A model generated the notes under the pieces. The model did no database searches. It saw only the letters and a list, made by a program, of their open reading frames with translations, and was not told the DNA's origin. The position numbers and the translations under genes are program-made. From positions 2,405,501 through 2,469,500 of the forward strand of contig JANUWF010001614.1 of assembly GCA_026120185.1 (NCBI GenBank): a stretch of 64,000 bases of DNA. Direction: 5' to 3'. Shown in pieces: positions 46,581 to 58,505 of the stretch (its first letter is position 1; each line of letters opens with the position of its first letter). The DNA is from Voacanga thouarsii. Its lineage: Eukaryota > Streptophyta > Magnoliopsida > Gentianales > Apocynaceae.

Positions 46581-48006
46581 AGTGTCCTAGATGTAAAGAT
46601 AGAGAGGATTAGCTACTGTATATGCACATGATATGCAAATAATTAGGACTTTAATTAAACGTATTTTTACTCCACTATTTTACTTAAACCAATAGCCCCC
46701 ACTACTGATTCGGGAAAACCCGTTGGAAACTTTCCTAGTAGATCGGTATCCAAATTCTTCAAGAATAACCTTGGATTTGCCCAACAAGCCACCATTGAGT
46801 TCATTGGTAGGTATCCAATACCAATTACATCGTATGTAATTACTGGATCATTGGATGATTAACAACTTTTAATCTTAAAGCCTTTTGGGCTACCCCAACT
46901 TTTCCTCTAAAGTTCTTTACTCTTAAGTTTGCCCAACCGAGATAAAGAATTTAGTTAAACCCAACCCATTAATCAGGGATTTAATTCCAAAGGAATTTAA
47001 TTCCATAGCTTGAACATGCCTGATGTTGAGTAGGCTTGGGTTTGCCCAATAACCTGGTCTTGAAAAAGGACTCTCGTTCTTACTATATTAACAGAAGGAA
47101 TTAGGTTTAATATTAATTGAAGGATTTGTTCCTTTTAGTGATTTCAATAAATGAGATGCATAAAAATCAATAAATCACAAAATTGATAATCATGGTAATA
47201 AAGCGATTACGTGGTATGGCTATGGACTTTACCCTAAATTAATTTCTTTGAGCCATAAAAGAAATTACTATAGTTAACCCTATGTGTTCATGCATGATTT
47301 AAGTAGAAGGTCTTATATTCTCGCCTTGTTTTAGTTGCCATCTCCAAAATAGAATAATTCTACTCTTATCTAACCTATGTAAACTAATTATATAATTTCC
47401 TAAAGCGAGAAAACCTCGAATTACATTCGAAGGGAGTTAGATGAGAGGAGAATTACACAAGAATTCTAAAAAAGGCAGGACATACAGGCCCTATTTCATA
47501 AAAAACCAAAACTATAAAATGCATAAACAGATATAATTGGTTTTAGTCCATAACCATCCACCATGCCATTCATTATGCTTAAACAAAATAAATATATAAA
47601 TTTTATTATTCCAAAATCACTATTTTGGAAAAATAAAACAAATTCTAAAATCAATATTTAAAAAAAAAAATACATTAATTTTAAATTTTCAAAATCACTA
47701 TTTTGAAAAATAAAATTGTTTGTCTCAAAACTAATTTTGAGAAAATGCTTTTGGGGGCCGTCTCTGGTAGCGAAAACTGCAGTCCCGCTGGCCATTTTAT
47801 TTTATCGCCTCTCATCATATGAGATTTTTTCCTTTCAAAATCTTTTTTTTTTTTTTTGTTACTGGAACGCCGAAATAGAGTATAACCGGCACTAGTTTGG
47901 AGGCCAGAGCCGGCGCCGGCTGCGGTCTGGTTTTAAGGAAAAATTTTTCCAGAAATGATTTTTGGACGTCGCGTAACAACATGGAACCGGCGCCAGTTTG
48001 GAAGCT
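46581..48006 (-). repeat. Copia leader (copy C)
   Basis: Homologous to 8690-10096 throughout, including the 'ccaaaatcactattttgg' hairpins (about 47610-47710) and the GC-rich repeated end. A local duplication 'aggaatttaattcca' is visible near 46985-47000. It ends at the same joint ('tttggaagct' then 'ttggttgacac') as copy A. Confidence 0.7.
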
Positions 48007-48832
48007 TTGGTTGACACAAAAATAGTACTTGAAGAATGTACTACAATTTTTTTATACGACTGAAGATTCAAAACTTGTAAGCACCCCGCTTGCTCCTCAT
48101 TTGAAACTCAGTAACTAGTTATCTCCAAAAATTAATAAAGAACAAGAGTACATGGTGAAAGTCCCATATGCAAATGCAGTTGGAAGCTTGAATTATGCAA
48201 TGGTGTGTACGAGACCCGATATTTCACAAGCTGTTAGTGTTGTGAGCATCTACATGCATGATTCGGGCAAAGGTCATTGGCAAGCTGTGAAATGGATTCT
48301 ATGGTATATTCAAGATACTATAGATGTTGGTATAGAGTTTGAGCAGGATGAATCACTTAGTCAATGCATAGTTGGATATTGTGATTCTGACTATGTAGGT
48401 GACTTAGATAATTGACGGTCTATAACTGGCTATTTGTTCACTTTTGCTAAGGCGCCAGTTAGTTGGAAGTCTACTTTGCAATCAATGGTAGCTTTGTGTA
48501 CAATAGAGGCAGAGTAAATGGCAATTACAAAAGCTATAAAGGAGGTAATTTGGCTTCAAAGATTGCTTAAAGACTTGGGAGTTGGTCTGAAATGTTTTGA
48601 GATATATTCTGGCAGTCAGAGTGCTATACAGTTACCAAAGAATCAAGTCTTTCATGCAAGAATGAATCACATTGACATTCGCTATCACTTTATGCGGGAA
48701 ATTCTCAAGGAAAATGAGATACTTCTCCAAAAGATTCGAACTACAGAGAATCCTGCAGATTTATTGACCAAGGTGGTTACAAGAGCCAAGTTTGAACGTT
48801 GCTTAGATTTGGCCAATATCCAGCACATTTGA
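48007..48832 (+). pseudogene. Second copia family: RT tail and RNase H (copy C)
   Basis: Matches 10097-10922. It includes 'VPYANAVGSLNYAMVCTRPD', 'SIYMHDSGKGHWQAVKWIL', 'GYCDSDYVGDLDN' then a stop, 'MAITKAIKEVIWLQRLLKDL' and 'TTENPADLLTKVVTRAKFER'. Compared with copy A it keeps Trp in 'EVIWLQ' and Lys in 'LLTKVV', while copy A lacks the stop after 'DLDN'. The shared stop after 'IEAE' shows the element was already broken before A and C separated. Confidence 0.9.
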
Positions 48833-48945
48833 GTTGGCGCCTGACGACGCAAATTTGAAAACACCGCGAGGACTGTTTTTTATTTTTTGTTTAATTGAGA
48901 AGATTTGTATTTGGTGAGACTAGAAATTAAGCCAAGGTAGAGATT

Positions 48946-49472
48946 TGTTGATTTTTTGGCTTTCTTTTTATCCCACATTGTTTTTTGACAAAAGATTTCA
49001 CCAACCTTGTGCCTATATAATAAGGCTTGTTTGGCTTTGTAAAGTACACCAACACCAACAATCTCTTCTCCTACGTATAAATAAAAGCGGGCTGCTTGAG
49101 TGGTGCTTGGAGATTAGGAAAATTTGGCCAAACTCCATTTATCAATTCTAGGTGTGTTCTTTTCATTATTTTTGCATTTATTTATTGTTATTATTGTAGT
49201 TTCTTTTTAGTTGTAATATAGTGTTCAATATTAATTGTCGGGTTATTTGTGGTATTTTGTACAGTTCATTTGGGTGTATTTTACTGTTCACGTGTATGTA
49301 TTATTTATGTATACATGGGTATAGATTGTGATAATACACCGTGTACATAAGTTTTAATAAGAGACTAGAATTTAAGAGAGACAATGTCTCTTCTAGCTTT
49401 TTCTTAGGAACTATTGAAACGGTTCATTTTACTAATCGTTTTAGAAGAAAATTTTACTCAATTTTCCCAACA
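48946..49472 (+). repeat. 3' LTR of plus-strand copia fragment (copy C), 527 bp
   Basis: TGTTGATTTTTTGG ... TTTTCCCAACA, preceded by the well-kept tract 'gccaaggtagagatt'. TATA-like 'cctatataat' at about 49012-49021. Corresponds to 11036-11563. Confidence 0.8.
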
Positions 49473-49782
49473 TTCGTGGAGTCGAATCTGAGTATTTGTT
49501 AAGAAACGGCTGAAGAACGGAGAGGAAGAGGCAAGTAAGAACGGCTGAAGAAACGGGGTTTGAAATAATTTAGGATCTAAGTATTTGTTAAGAAAGAAGC
49601 GCCAACACTAAGGAGGGAATTTGCCAATTTGGTATCTTCTTTTGCTTTAAAAAAAAAAAGCGTTATTTTTTTTTTTAATTTGCAAATTTTTTTACTTCAA
49701 ATTTTAACCATATAAATCAAAACACCATGATTTAAATATATAAAATAATTACAAAATAATAATTATTTACAAATATACATAA

Positions 49783-49831
<49 letters not shown>

Positions 49832-50125
49832 TATATTTGTGATATTGTTTAACTATAAACTATTTATGAATAGAAAATATGAATAATTTTTAATAATTTA
49901 ATAAAATTATAAAATATATAAAATTCTATAATTTTTGCATTATTACAATGATATTATTTTAATTTAATAAAATTGTAAATATAAATTTTTTATAACAAGA
50001 AATTTATACGGTTTGAAAGTGAATATGTTCCTAATTTTTCATATTATATATTGTATTATGATATAGCTATGACATAAGATTGTCCTAACAAATAAGTATG
50101 ATATTATATATACCTTAGAAATAGT
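49473..50125. repeat. Flank shared with copy A, with (TA)n
   Basis: Matches 11564-12205, with a longer (TA)n tract at about 49788-49829. Homology ends at about 50125. Confidence 0.75.
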
Positions 50126-51840
50126 CCCTATTAAAAGCAATTAGTAGTCAAATCAAATAATCAAGACTAAAATTTGTTAAAATACGATATAATTTTGGAT
50201 CTTCTTTCCAAAATGAGGAAGTAATAGTACATAATTCCAATTTAAATATGAATCGATGTTAAATTTTCTTCTATATATTTTTATATATAATGTATGTTGT
50301 ATAATAAATAACACTATACATATACATATACATATACATATTATATATATATATATATATATTTATATATTCACGTATATATAATACTATACAAGTTAAA
50401 TTATATTTATAATTAATGCAATAATTATACTATGCACACACACATATCTAATACTCTACTAGTTAAATTATATTTATAATTAATAAAATATATATAATAG
50501 TAGCTAAAAATATCGCAATTAATAGTATATTTTGTTGTAGCAATTGACTATACTAATTTTTATTTATATGATTTTTATTTTTTTATAACTATTAAATTGA
50601 TTGTTTGCTTTTTTTAAAAAAAATCATTGACTTTTCCCAAATAGAACCGTCATGAATTTTTTTTCTTACAATATCTGCACTGAGAATTGTCCCGAGCTGT
50701 ACGAAAACTGCCTTCAACCGTACTAAACCTAAGAACCAAAACTACAATCGAATATATATAGTCATAACTCATATAGACATATATATTTACATATATTTAA
50801 AAGGAAGATAAGGATTATTTCCTAATGGGGTAGAAGATTAGAAATAATAGAATCAATTATAATTTTTCTTGATGATAAAAAATTAAAATTTCTGACTAAA
50901 TGATAAAAGTATATTGAAATTTAATATTACTATTTTTGTACTGATAATATTTCGTTTGATATAGTCGATTGAGATTTAATCAATGAAAAACTATCTCTTT
51001 TTTCATTATAGATCATTTCAAAAACTTTATATATTATTTTCAATTGTACCATTTACAATATGAGATTATTAATATTCTTATTTCTTTAAAATTTTAAGTG
51101 TAAGTTTTTTTATAGATTTTTTAATAAAAAATTAATTTTTATTATTTTTGGCCTAAAAATAAAAAATCCATTATTCTAAATAAAATTTTAAAAATAAAAA
51201 TTAAAAAATTGTTTTTTGTCAATGAATAAATTAATTTTATTTCACTTAATATTTATAAGTTTATAACAACAATAATGTAAATAATAATAAATAAGTAAAT
51301 TGATTATTAAATATAGTGTTTCTTTCAACCCTGCATAGCCTAGCGTGTGTGTATGTATGTATGTATGTATGTATGTATGTATGTATGTATGTATGTGTGT
51401 GTGTGTATAATATAAATGCATTTAAAAGTCTAATTATATATTAATATACATCCACATAATACATAAATATATAAGATATTAATATTATTATTTATATATA
51501 CATACAGTATATATATATATGATCATAATTTAAAATCTAGTAATTATTATAATTCAAAATTGTAAATATATAAAAAAAAGAATGAATGATACAAAATAAT
51601 ATTATATAAAGTATTTTATTATCCTATCTGTATATAAGGAATTAATATTTAAATTATTATTTTGTTGAACAAAATTATGTTAATATAACTTAAATAATTG
51701 ATATATCCTTTTTATAATCATATTTCTAAACATAACTTAATATTAATAATCATAATTTTATAGAATAATTAACATAACTTTTTAATAAATAAATTTTAAA
51801 AAATTATATCTCCTTTTTAAATAAGAAAATTCAGAAGGGA
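50126..51840. other. AT-rich low-complexity DNA
   Basis: No gene. It contains (TA)n and 'catata' runs near 50318-50362, two copies of 'agttaaattatatttataat' (about 50394 and 50461, period about 68 bp), and mixed AT-rich sequence. It could be intergenic DNA near a promoter, given what follows. Confidence 0.5.
51349..51406 (+). repeat. (GTAT)n then (GT)n microsatellite
   Basis: An uninterrupted run of gtat repeats from about 51349 to 51395 passes into gtgtgtgt up to about 51406. Confidence 0.9.
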
Positions 51841-52737
51841 ATAGGAAAACCTATTTGTCTTTGTTGAGGATGCTGGTACTTCCTTGGACACCTCTCATAG
51901 TCTCTTCTCGTCACTCTGGCCTCTCACAGTCTTTTAGGGAGAGAAAGAGAGAAAGTGAGAGTGCTTGCAGGAGGAAGAGAGACTGTGGGTATCGGGTAAA
52001 TAATATCAATGGCGGTTCGGGCTTTTTCCTAATTGATCCCTGTTAAAAGTAAACCTTTGTTTTTTGAGTTATATTTTTTATTCATCTATTATCTAATCAA
52101 AACCCAAATCTACTCTTGCCATCCCAATGGGTTGGTTGCTTCCATTCAGTTCGTCTGCAATTCGTGCCCTGAATTTTGACTTGGCGGATTGGCTAAGGGT
52201 TTTCTTTAGGTGCCAGAGAAAAGTCACCAAGTGCCAATAATTCGATGCAGGTTAGCTCCTTTTAAGTATTCTGTAATGAAAAAAAAGTAGGGAATTTTTT
52301 CCCAGATTGCGATTGCATCGGTTACTATACGTTTTGCCTCTGCACTTTTGAAACTCGAGTATCTTTTGATTTAGTTCGTTTAAGTTGTTTAATATAATTG
52401 TGGTCTTATTGTGATAAATTCGGTAAGGTAGATATATTTTAAGATCAATAAGCAAATTTGTTTTCAATTTATATCATACTTGGTGGGTTCAGAGATGGGC
52501 TTACTTTAGCATTTTAGATAGTTTCTGAATTGGCAGGTTGACTACTGCAATAGCGGGCTACTAATTAACAAAAAGTTTTTTTAATTTTTTTAGCTGACAT
52601 TGCTTATGCAAGACAAGGAAAAGGAGAAAAAGGAAGATGATATATTTTAGTTGAATCATTAGTGTAATGAAGCCTGTATAATGATATATTCTTAGCTTGG
52701 ATCTTTGTTGTTATTTTACTTAATGGATTGTTTGAGA
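51841..52737 (+). other. Possible 5' region of a cellular gene
   Basis: Sequence character changes here: CT-rich and GA-rich tracts ('gggagagaaagagagaaag' at about 51937-51955), then a moderate-GC stretch ending 'cgatgcaggttagctcc' at about 52244-52260, which is a good exon/intron donor (CAG|GTTAG). Plant 5' UTRs often look like this. At about 52590 an acceptor-like 'tttttttagctg' precedes a short frame 'MQDKEKEKKEDDIF' ending in a stop at 52650. No protein family is recognised and no gene continues beyond, because the copia leader copy starts at 52738. Weak evidence. Confidence 0.25.
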
Positions 52738-53240
52738 AAATCAATATTTTACTAAAATACATTAATTTTAAAATTTCAAAATTATTATTTTGAAAAATAA
52801 AATTATTTGTCTCAAAACTAATTTTGAGAAAATGTTTTTGGGTACCATCTCTGGTAAAGAAAACGGTAGTCCCGCTGGCCGTTTTATTTTACCGCCTCTC
52901 ATCATATGAGATTTTTTCCTTTCAAAATCCTTTTTTTTTTTTTTTTTACTGGAACGTCGAAACAGAGCAGAATCGGCGCTGGTTTGGAAGCCAGAGCCGG
53001 CGTCGGCTGCGATCTAGTTTTAAAGAAAAATTTTTCCAGAAACGATTTCTAGACGTCGCGTAATAGCACGGAACCGGCTCTAGTTTGGAAGCTAGAGCCA
53101 GCGCCGGCTGTAGTTGGAAGGAGGTGGCAATTTTTAAAATTTTTCCAGAAATAGTTTCTCGAGCTTTCTTCTTCTGCAAATTTTTAGTGAGAACAATTCT
53201 CAATAGAACTTTTTGTTTTTGAAGCTCAAAACAACAACCA
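52738..53240 (-). repeat. Copia leader/LTR fragment (copy D)
   Basis: 52738-53093 matches 9750-10096, including the poly-T, 'actggaacgt(c/t)gaaac' and the GC-rich 'ggtttggaagc' repeats. Unlike copies A to C it does not switch to RT sequence at 'tttggaagct'. It continues with 'agagccagcgccggctgtag' and more AT-rich DNA to about 53240. Copy D therefore shows the sequence that originally lay beyond the joint seen in copies A to C. Confidence 0.7.
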
Positions 53241-55271
53241 ATTTGTTAGTTTAAAAAAAACAAAACAGAAAATTAAATTCACAAGATGAAACGGAAGGCA
53301 ACAAACATGTTCTTGTGATTGCTTCTAAAGGTGAGTTATGTATTTTTTCTGAAATTTTTGCAAATTTGGAAATCTTGAACTTCCTTGTGGTATTTTGTTG
53401 TGATGATTGAAGATTAGTTGGCATTGTACTTTTGCTATCTACGTTGGATATTATTCCTATTTTTCTTGAGTATTAAAAAAAAATGGAAAAGTTCTTCACT
53501 AAATAGAGAACCAATTGCAAAGTGGATTTGAATGTGACAAAGAGGATCCTGTGAGCCCTTTAGAGGTGGTGGAGGTCTATTTGGTTTTTTGGATAATTTG
53601 GAGATAAGGAAAACTCTACTTTGAGGGGACTTAAAGGCTGTGACGTTCTATCTTTCTTATCTCTTGATTTTTATTTTTATTTCAATTACTCGTTATGCTT
53701 TTACTTGTGTGTTCATCTTTCTATTTGTAGGTTAATTTCGCTGGAACAATTCTTCCAACTTCATGAAGAGTGAATTTCTCGTATCTTGGACCTGATCTAT
53801 ACTTGGGGAGTATTGCTTAAACTTTCTACCCCTTTTTAATTTTGGTCCCATTAAAGATGCTTTATGGTGTTTATTTTTGGCCCATGAGGACATGGTTCAG
53901 TTTAAGTGTGGGGAAGTGGTTTGGTGATATTCTTGGTCCAAGTTTTTAAATTATCTTGATTTTTCTTGTTGTTAAATACTTTGGAATTTGAAATTTGGAT
54001 TTTTTATGGAGCTAATCTGTCTTGGGGAGTATTATTTTCTTTTTCTCTTTACATTCTTAGTCCCTTGGTTATGCTTTAGTGTGCTATTTTAGGCCATTGA
54101 GAACAATGTCCAATTTAAGTGTGGGGGAGAGATTTAACATTTTCTCAAGTGCGTCTTTGTGATTTTCAGTGGATTTCCAAGTATATGTGTTTGAGGGATT
54201 TTCAATTATATATGTTTAAGGGGTTTTCAATATTGATTTTTTAAATTTTTTCTAAAAAAAAAAAAAAAACAGATTTGGAGCTAAACGGATTTTATTTGTT
54301 TATAATGAAGATATGATTTCCTTTTTAACTTTGGATATGAATTTGTCATTCAATTTGGTAGGATTTTATTAAAAAGGTAAACTTGTGTATTAAGTTGAAT
54401 TTTGTTAAGTCTTGAGAATTTAAGTTAACTTTGGTTATATTTAGTATTTGAGTTTTATTTTATTCTTTGAGTGTGAATATGGATGATATGATGAAATATG
54501 GGAAGAGTTGTTGATTAATTCTTATATTATGGATTTAGAATTTGCTTAACTTTAAGTTTTGAATAAGGAATGTGAGAAAAAAAAAATTAGTTGGAAAAGA
54601 ATATATGAGAAAAAATATGAGATGAAAAAAATTGAGTTGAAAAAAGAAAAAAATGTTCTTATTGTTTTTATCTTTGAAGGGCTTTTGTTGAAAAGGGGGT
54701 TAATATGGGGAGGAGTAGCAAGTTTATTCGGTGCACTCTCTTGAAGCTATCCCAAAGGTAAAAAGGCAAGGAAAAGAAAAAAAATGTTGAAAAATTATGA
54801 GAGAAAAAAATGATAAGTGATGACTGTAAAGGGGGCCAATACGGTGTGTGAAGAGAAATCTATGCGCTTGAGGCTATCAATGCCCAAAGTCATAGAAAAA
54901 AACAAGAGTGGAGTGTTTTTCTTGTTTCACTAACTCGAGTTTTGTAAATTTGAGTTTATAATACTTGAATTGGTTAAATAACTTGACTTGTATGATTTAT
55001 GTTATCTATGTTTTTTCTTGAAAAGTAGAATAATTTTCATGTACTAGATATAAGCTTGTTTAACTTAACTTTGATGGCCTTGGTATTATTTGATTTAATG
55101 TATGAGTTTACAAAGATTTTTAAAGGGTTGAATGAATGATAATTTTTTGTCTAAGGTTGGAAAGAAATTATGGCTTTGTTATTGATGAATATGAAAAGAA
55201 ATAAATTATTTTGAGTGCTTTGTGCTAAGTATTTACTTGAGGATAAGGAAAGATTTAAGTGTGGAGGAATA
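53241..55271 (+). repeat. Tat/Athila-type 3' internal end with duplicated PPT region
   Basis: Noncoding. Two tandem versions of the pre-PPT block are present: 'cccatgaggacatggttcag' with 'taagtgtggggaagtgg' (about 53880-53920) and 'ccattgagaacaatgtcc' with 'taagtgtgggggagag' (about 54095-54131). A long purine block follows (54560-54840), then 'cttgaggctatc' (about 54740 and 54868) and the final tract 'agatttaagtgtggaggaat' before the LTR. The order equals that of 1371-2764 and 18897-19622. Short open frames here are low-complexity artefacts. The first 300 bp are unassigned. Confidence 0.65.
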
Positions 55272-57267
55272 TGATAGTGTCTAAATTAGTTATATTTTTT
55301 CTAGTTATTTGAGACTATTTTGTGATATATTTTATTCAATAACTGGTCATATTCCTTTATATTTGAGATTTTACACTTGAAAATGTATTTTGTGCATTAT
55401 TTCAGATTTTAGGGGTAAAATAAAGTAAAATCATCACAAAACAGAATATCGGCGGCGCCAACCCGAGAAGGACAGCCAGCGCCGGTCTTCCACTGGAAAA
55501 GCTTGGAGAAATTGAAAAGGAACAGGGGATGAAATTGCAATTGATGTTGGAAAGAAAAAAAATAAGTAATTGGCTTGGTTCATGGCTCAATTGAGCCGAC
55601 AGAAAGTGCAACAAAAGATAAGTTCGGTGGTGGGCCAAGGTGAAGAGGGAAGTCAACAAAGATGGAAAGCAGAGAAAAAGAGGAAGCAGGCAGCTTCGGT
55701 CGGCTGCTAAGCAAGCTGAGAACGGAGTAAAAGAAGACAAAAGCAACAGAAAAAGAAAGAGCAAGTGTAGCTTCTGTATGGCTCAGAGAAGCCGACAGCA
55801 AGAAGAAGCACTTCGGGCTCCAATTAAGCCGATAAAAGGAAATCAAAGGAAGCCGGCGGTGGCTTGAGTTGTGGCTCAATTAAGCCGGTGCAGTGACAAA
55901 GGAAGGAAAGGGAAGTCGGCAGCAAAATCTCAGAGGCTTCAAGCAATATCGCACGGTTCAAATTGGAAGCCGATTTTAGCAATTGCAATCCAACATCAAT
56001 TAAAGAAATTTCACAATTTTGAATTCAACAGAATTGTGCTTCAGCACAAGATGACAAAAGACGACAAAGCACAAAATCAAGAAATCCGAATTGAAAGTCC
56101 AAATTGAAGTTCAATTTCACAAAAGTCAATGGTGGCGAATTCCATTAGTTTTTATTTAGGTTTTTATTTTAGTAATTTCTAATCCTTTTTTGTTTTAAAT
56201 TTTTTAGTAATTACTTCTTCTTTTCTTAGGACTCTTTTAGGAACTTTGTAAGCCTATAAATAAATGCCAATTTGCCCTAGAAAAGGGAGGTGCACAATGT
56301 AGGGATTTAGATTTATTTTAGAGTGCATCACCAATATTTTTTTCTCGAGATGAATAATTCAAGGAGAATTGTACAAGAGGGTCTATGAAGGAAGAAAGAG
56401 AAGGCTTGTCTATGAGCATCTATTTCTTTCCTTTATTTTCTTTTTCTTGAACAATGATATATTAATTGTTTTATTGTGATTCGACATTGTTTTAGATATT
56501 CATGATTTTTAGATTTATTTGATCTTTTGATTAATTGATTGTTCTTCTTGGTATTTAACTTACTTGGGCGTATTACGAGATTAATTGATTGTTTCTTTTC
56601 ATTAACTTGCTAGACCAAAGAGGTTGATGGTAGTTGCAATTGATTAATTTCATATTTATTGGCTGTTAACTTGCTAGACCAAAGAGGTTAATTGCTGAGG
56701 ATTGAGTAATTAAAGGTTCATTGATATTTGCCAGACCAAGGATTCATTGATTAATTTTATGTTTTAAATTTGCTAGACCAAGGAAATTTAATCAAGGATT
56801 GTGTTTAATGCATCTTGTGGATGAATTAGTTGAGACAGACCAAGTGATGCTAATTTATCTAGAAGGTAGTAATTAGTTGAGACTGACCAAGTGATGATAA
56901 TTTACCTTTATCCTTCATAGCGCCAAGAGAATGATTAGTTATGACAATGGTTAGCTCCTTTGAGATCATGTTTGTTTAAACAATGGTTTGGGTTACATAC
57001 TTCTCCATCATTGACATGTGTATATTTTTATTTTTCTTTTCTTTTCTTTTGTTGTATTTGTTTTAACTTTATTGAGTCGGTTAAACAATGAAAGAAAGGT
57101 GATTAATGTCCACTTGTTCCTGGAGAATCGACACTTGTTTGAACTCTATGCTCGGTTAATGATGAGCGCGCTTGCTCATATATGTGATTTGGGTTAAACG
57201 TTTTAATTTAGACTTGATTGGAAATGTGTTTAGTTTTTGTATGATTTTTACACCCAAGTTCGGACAC
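55272..57267 (+). repeat. 3' LTR of Tat/Athila-type element
   Basis: Starts TGATAGTGTC directly after a purine tract, like TGATAGAGG at 19623. A TATA-like 'cctataaata' is at about 56253-56262. It contains a GC-richer upstream part (55440-55940) with repeated 'gccgacagcaag/gccggc' words, and six spaced 'agaccaa' motifs at 56600-56905. The 3' end is placed near 'gttcggacaca' (57267); no Tat-type PBS follows, as expected for a 3' LTR. Overlapping open frames at 55402-56107 are not considered genes. Confidence 0.55.
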
Positions 57268-58191
57268 ATCGGTTGTCAAAAGAGTTCATGCAGATTTGGA
57301 AATCATAGTTTTATTTAAAGCTAATGCCCCATATTTAAAGAAAGTAGGTCTTTTCCGCTTTTAGGATAATATGCCATTACAATAACATATAGTAATCTGG
57401 AACCATTTATAATATTGGTATTCAGCTTTTAATCATCAAGCATACCGTATTTTCAAAAATACAATTTTTATATTCAAAACCACATTGTGAACCCAACTGG
57501 AAGGATCTCAGTCCAACTAATAACATCAACACAATAGGATTTCAATCCTATGAACATGACAAATTATATGATTATCTCAGTGCATCTGTAACAATTTATC
57601 GTACTATGACCATCGTCATGGTCTACCTTACAGTACGGGTGTCCTACACCCTATTTCCGTTTCCACAATAGAAAATGTGTTTCTAGATAAAGATGGCTCT
57701 ACTACAAATATTGTTACGATGTGAAGATAGAGACCATAGTTTAGTGGTGGCCACCAGCTAGAAAGTGTTCTCAAATCCACATAAGACAGTAGAAGAGCAT
57801 AGCCCCTCTAGAGTACTCAAGGATTACAAGACAACAAGCTGAGAGATCAACGTAATATCTTAACATAGCTTAATGCCTTTCAAAACCAAACTCTTTTTCC
57901 AAAATATTTTCTTTCCCAAAATACAAGCTTGTACCCGAGCACAAAACATTCATTTTCGGCACCAAAATGTCATCTTCCAAATGTTTGTCATATTCTTTGT
58001 AGTAATTTCCAAGATTCATAGAACATAGAAGGAAAACATACCTTTCATGTGGTGCATAAAATGCTTTGATTGTAACTAGCCTTAATAGCATCATGGTGTC
58101 ACATTTTTTTTTGTTGAAACATAGCATTTATGCAAGTAAAATACTTTGAAAATATGCAACATTTCATGATTAAGATCATAACAAGCAGATG
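57268..58191 (-). repeat. Probable minus-strand gypsy LTR, left part
   Basis: Noncoding. The minus strand contains 'ttggactgagatccttccag' and 'accatgacgatggtc', the kind of sequence found toward the 3' end of Tekay/Del-like LTRs (compare the plus-strand 61690-62010). It ends where the 4.27-kb solo LTR is inserted. Continuation is expected at 62471. Assignment by general resemblance only. Confidence 0.35.
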
Positions 58192-58446
58192 TCTGGTGTG
58201 AAACCCCAGTTCAAACAAACCTTAGAGTAAGGGAGTTGGGATGCATATTATATTTTATTTCATGTTTAAATATATTTTATATGATTTTATGTGCTTTAGA
58301 TTTGTGATTTGTAGCCTAGAAGGCTTAATTGTGGTTATTGAGTAAGAAGGGTAAAATTGTAATTTTTACTTGAGGTGAAAATAGGGAGATAGCTTGAGGA
58401 TTAAATAGGAAAAATATTTAGGAGAGAAAATAAGAACAAGAGTTGT

Positions 58447-58505
58447 TGTGGTTTAGTGGTTAGAGTTTTGGAATTAATTCTTGAGGTCTTTAGTTCAAAT
58501 CCCAT
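58447..58505 (+). other. tRNA-like A-box/B-box unit in solo LTR
   Basis: 'tgtggtttagtggttagag' (A-box-like) and 'tagttcaaatccca' (B-box-like) lie about 30 bp apart, about 250 bp inside the LTR. No acceptor stem or anticodon arm can be drawn, so it is a tRNA-derived relic and not a tRNA gene. Confidence 0.5.

Noticed and set aside
55402..56107. Overlapping frames of up to 120 codons on both strands
   Set aside because: Inside a Tat/Athila LTR with locally higher GC and few stops; no domain resemblance.
58447..58505. A functional tRNA gene
   Set aside because: Only box-like motifs are present; arms of a cloverleaf do not pair.
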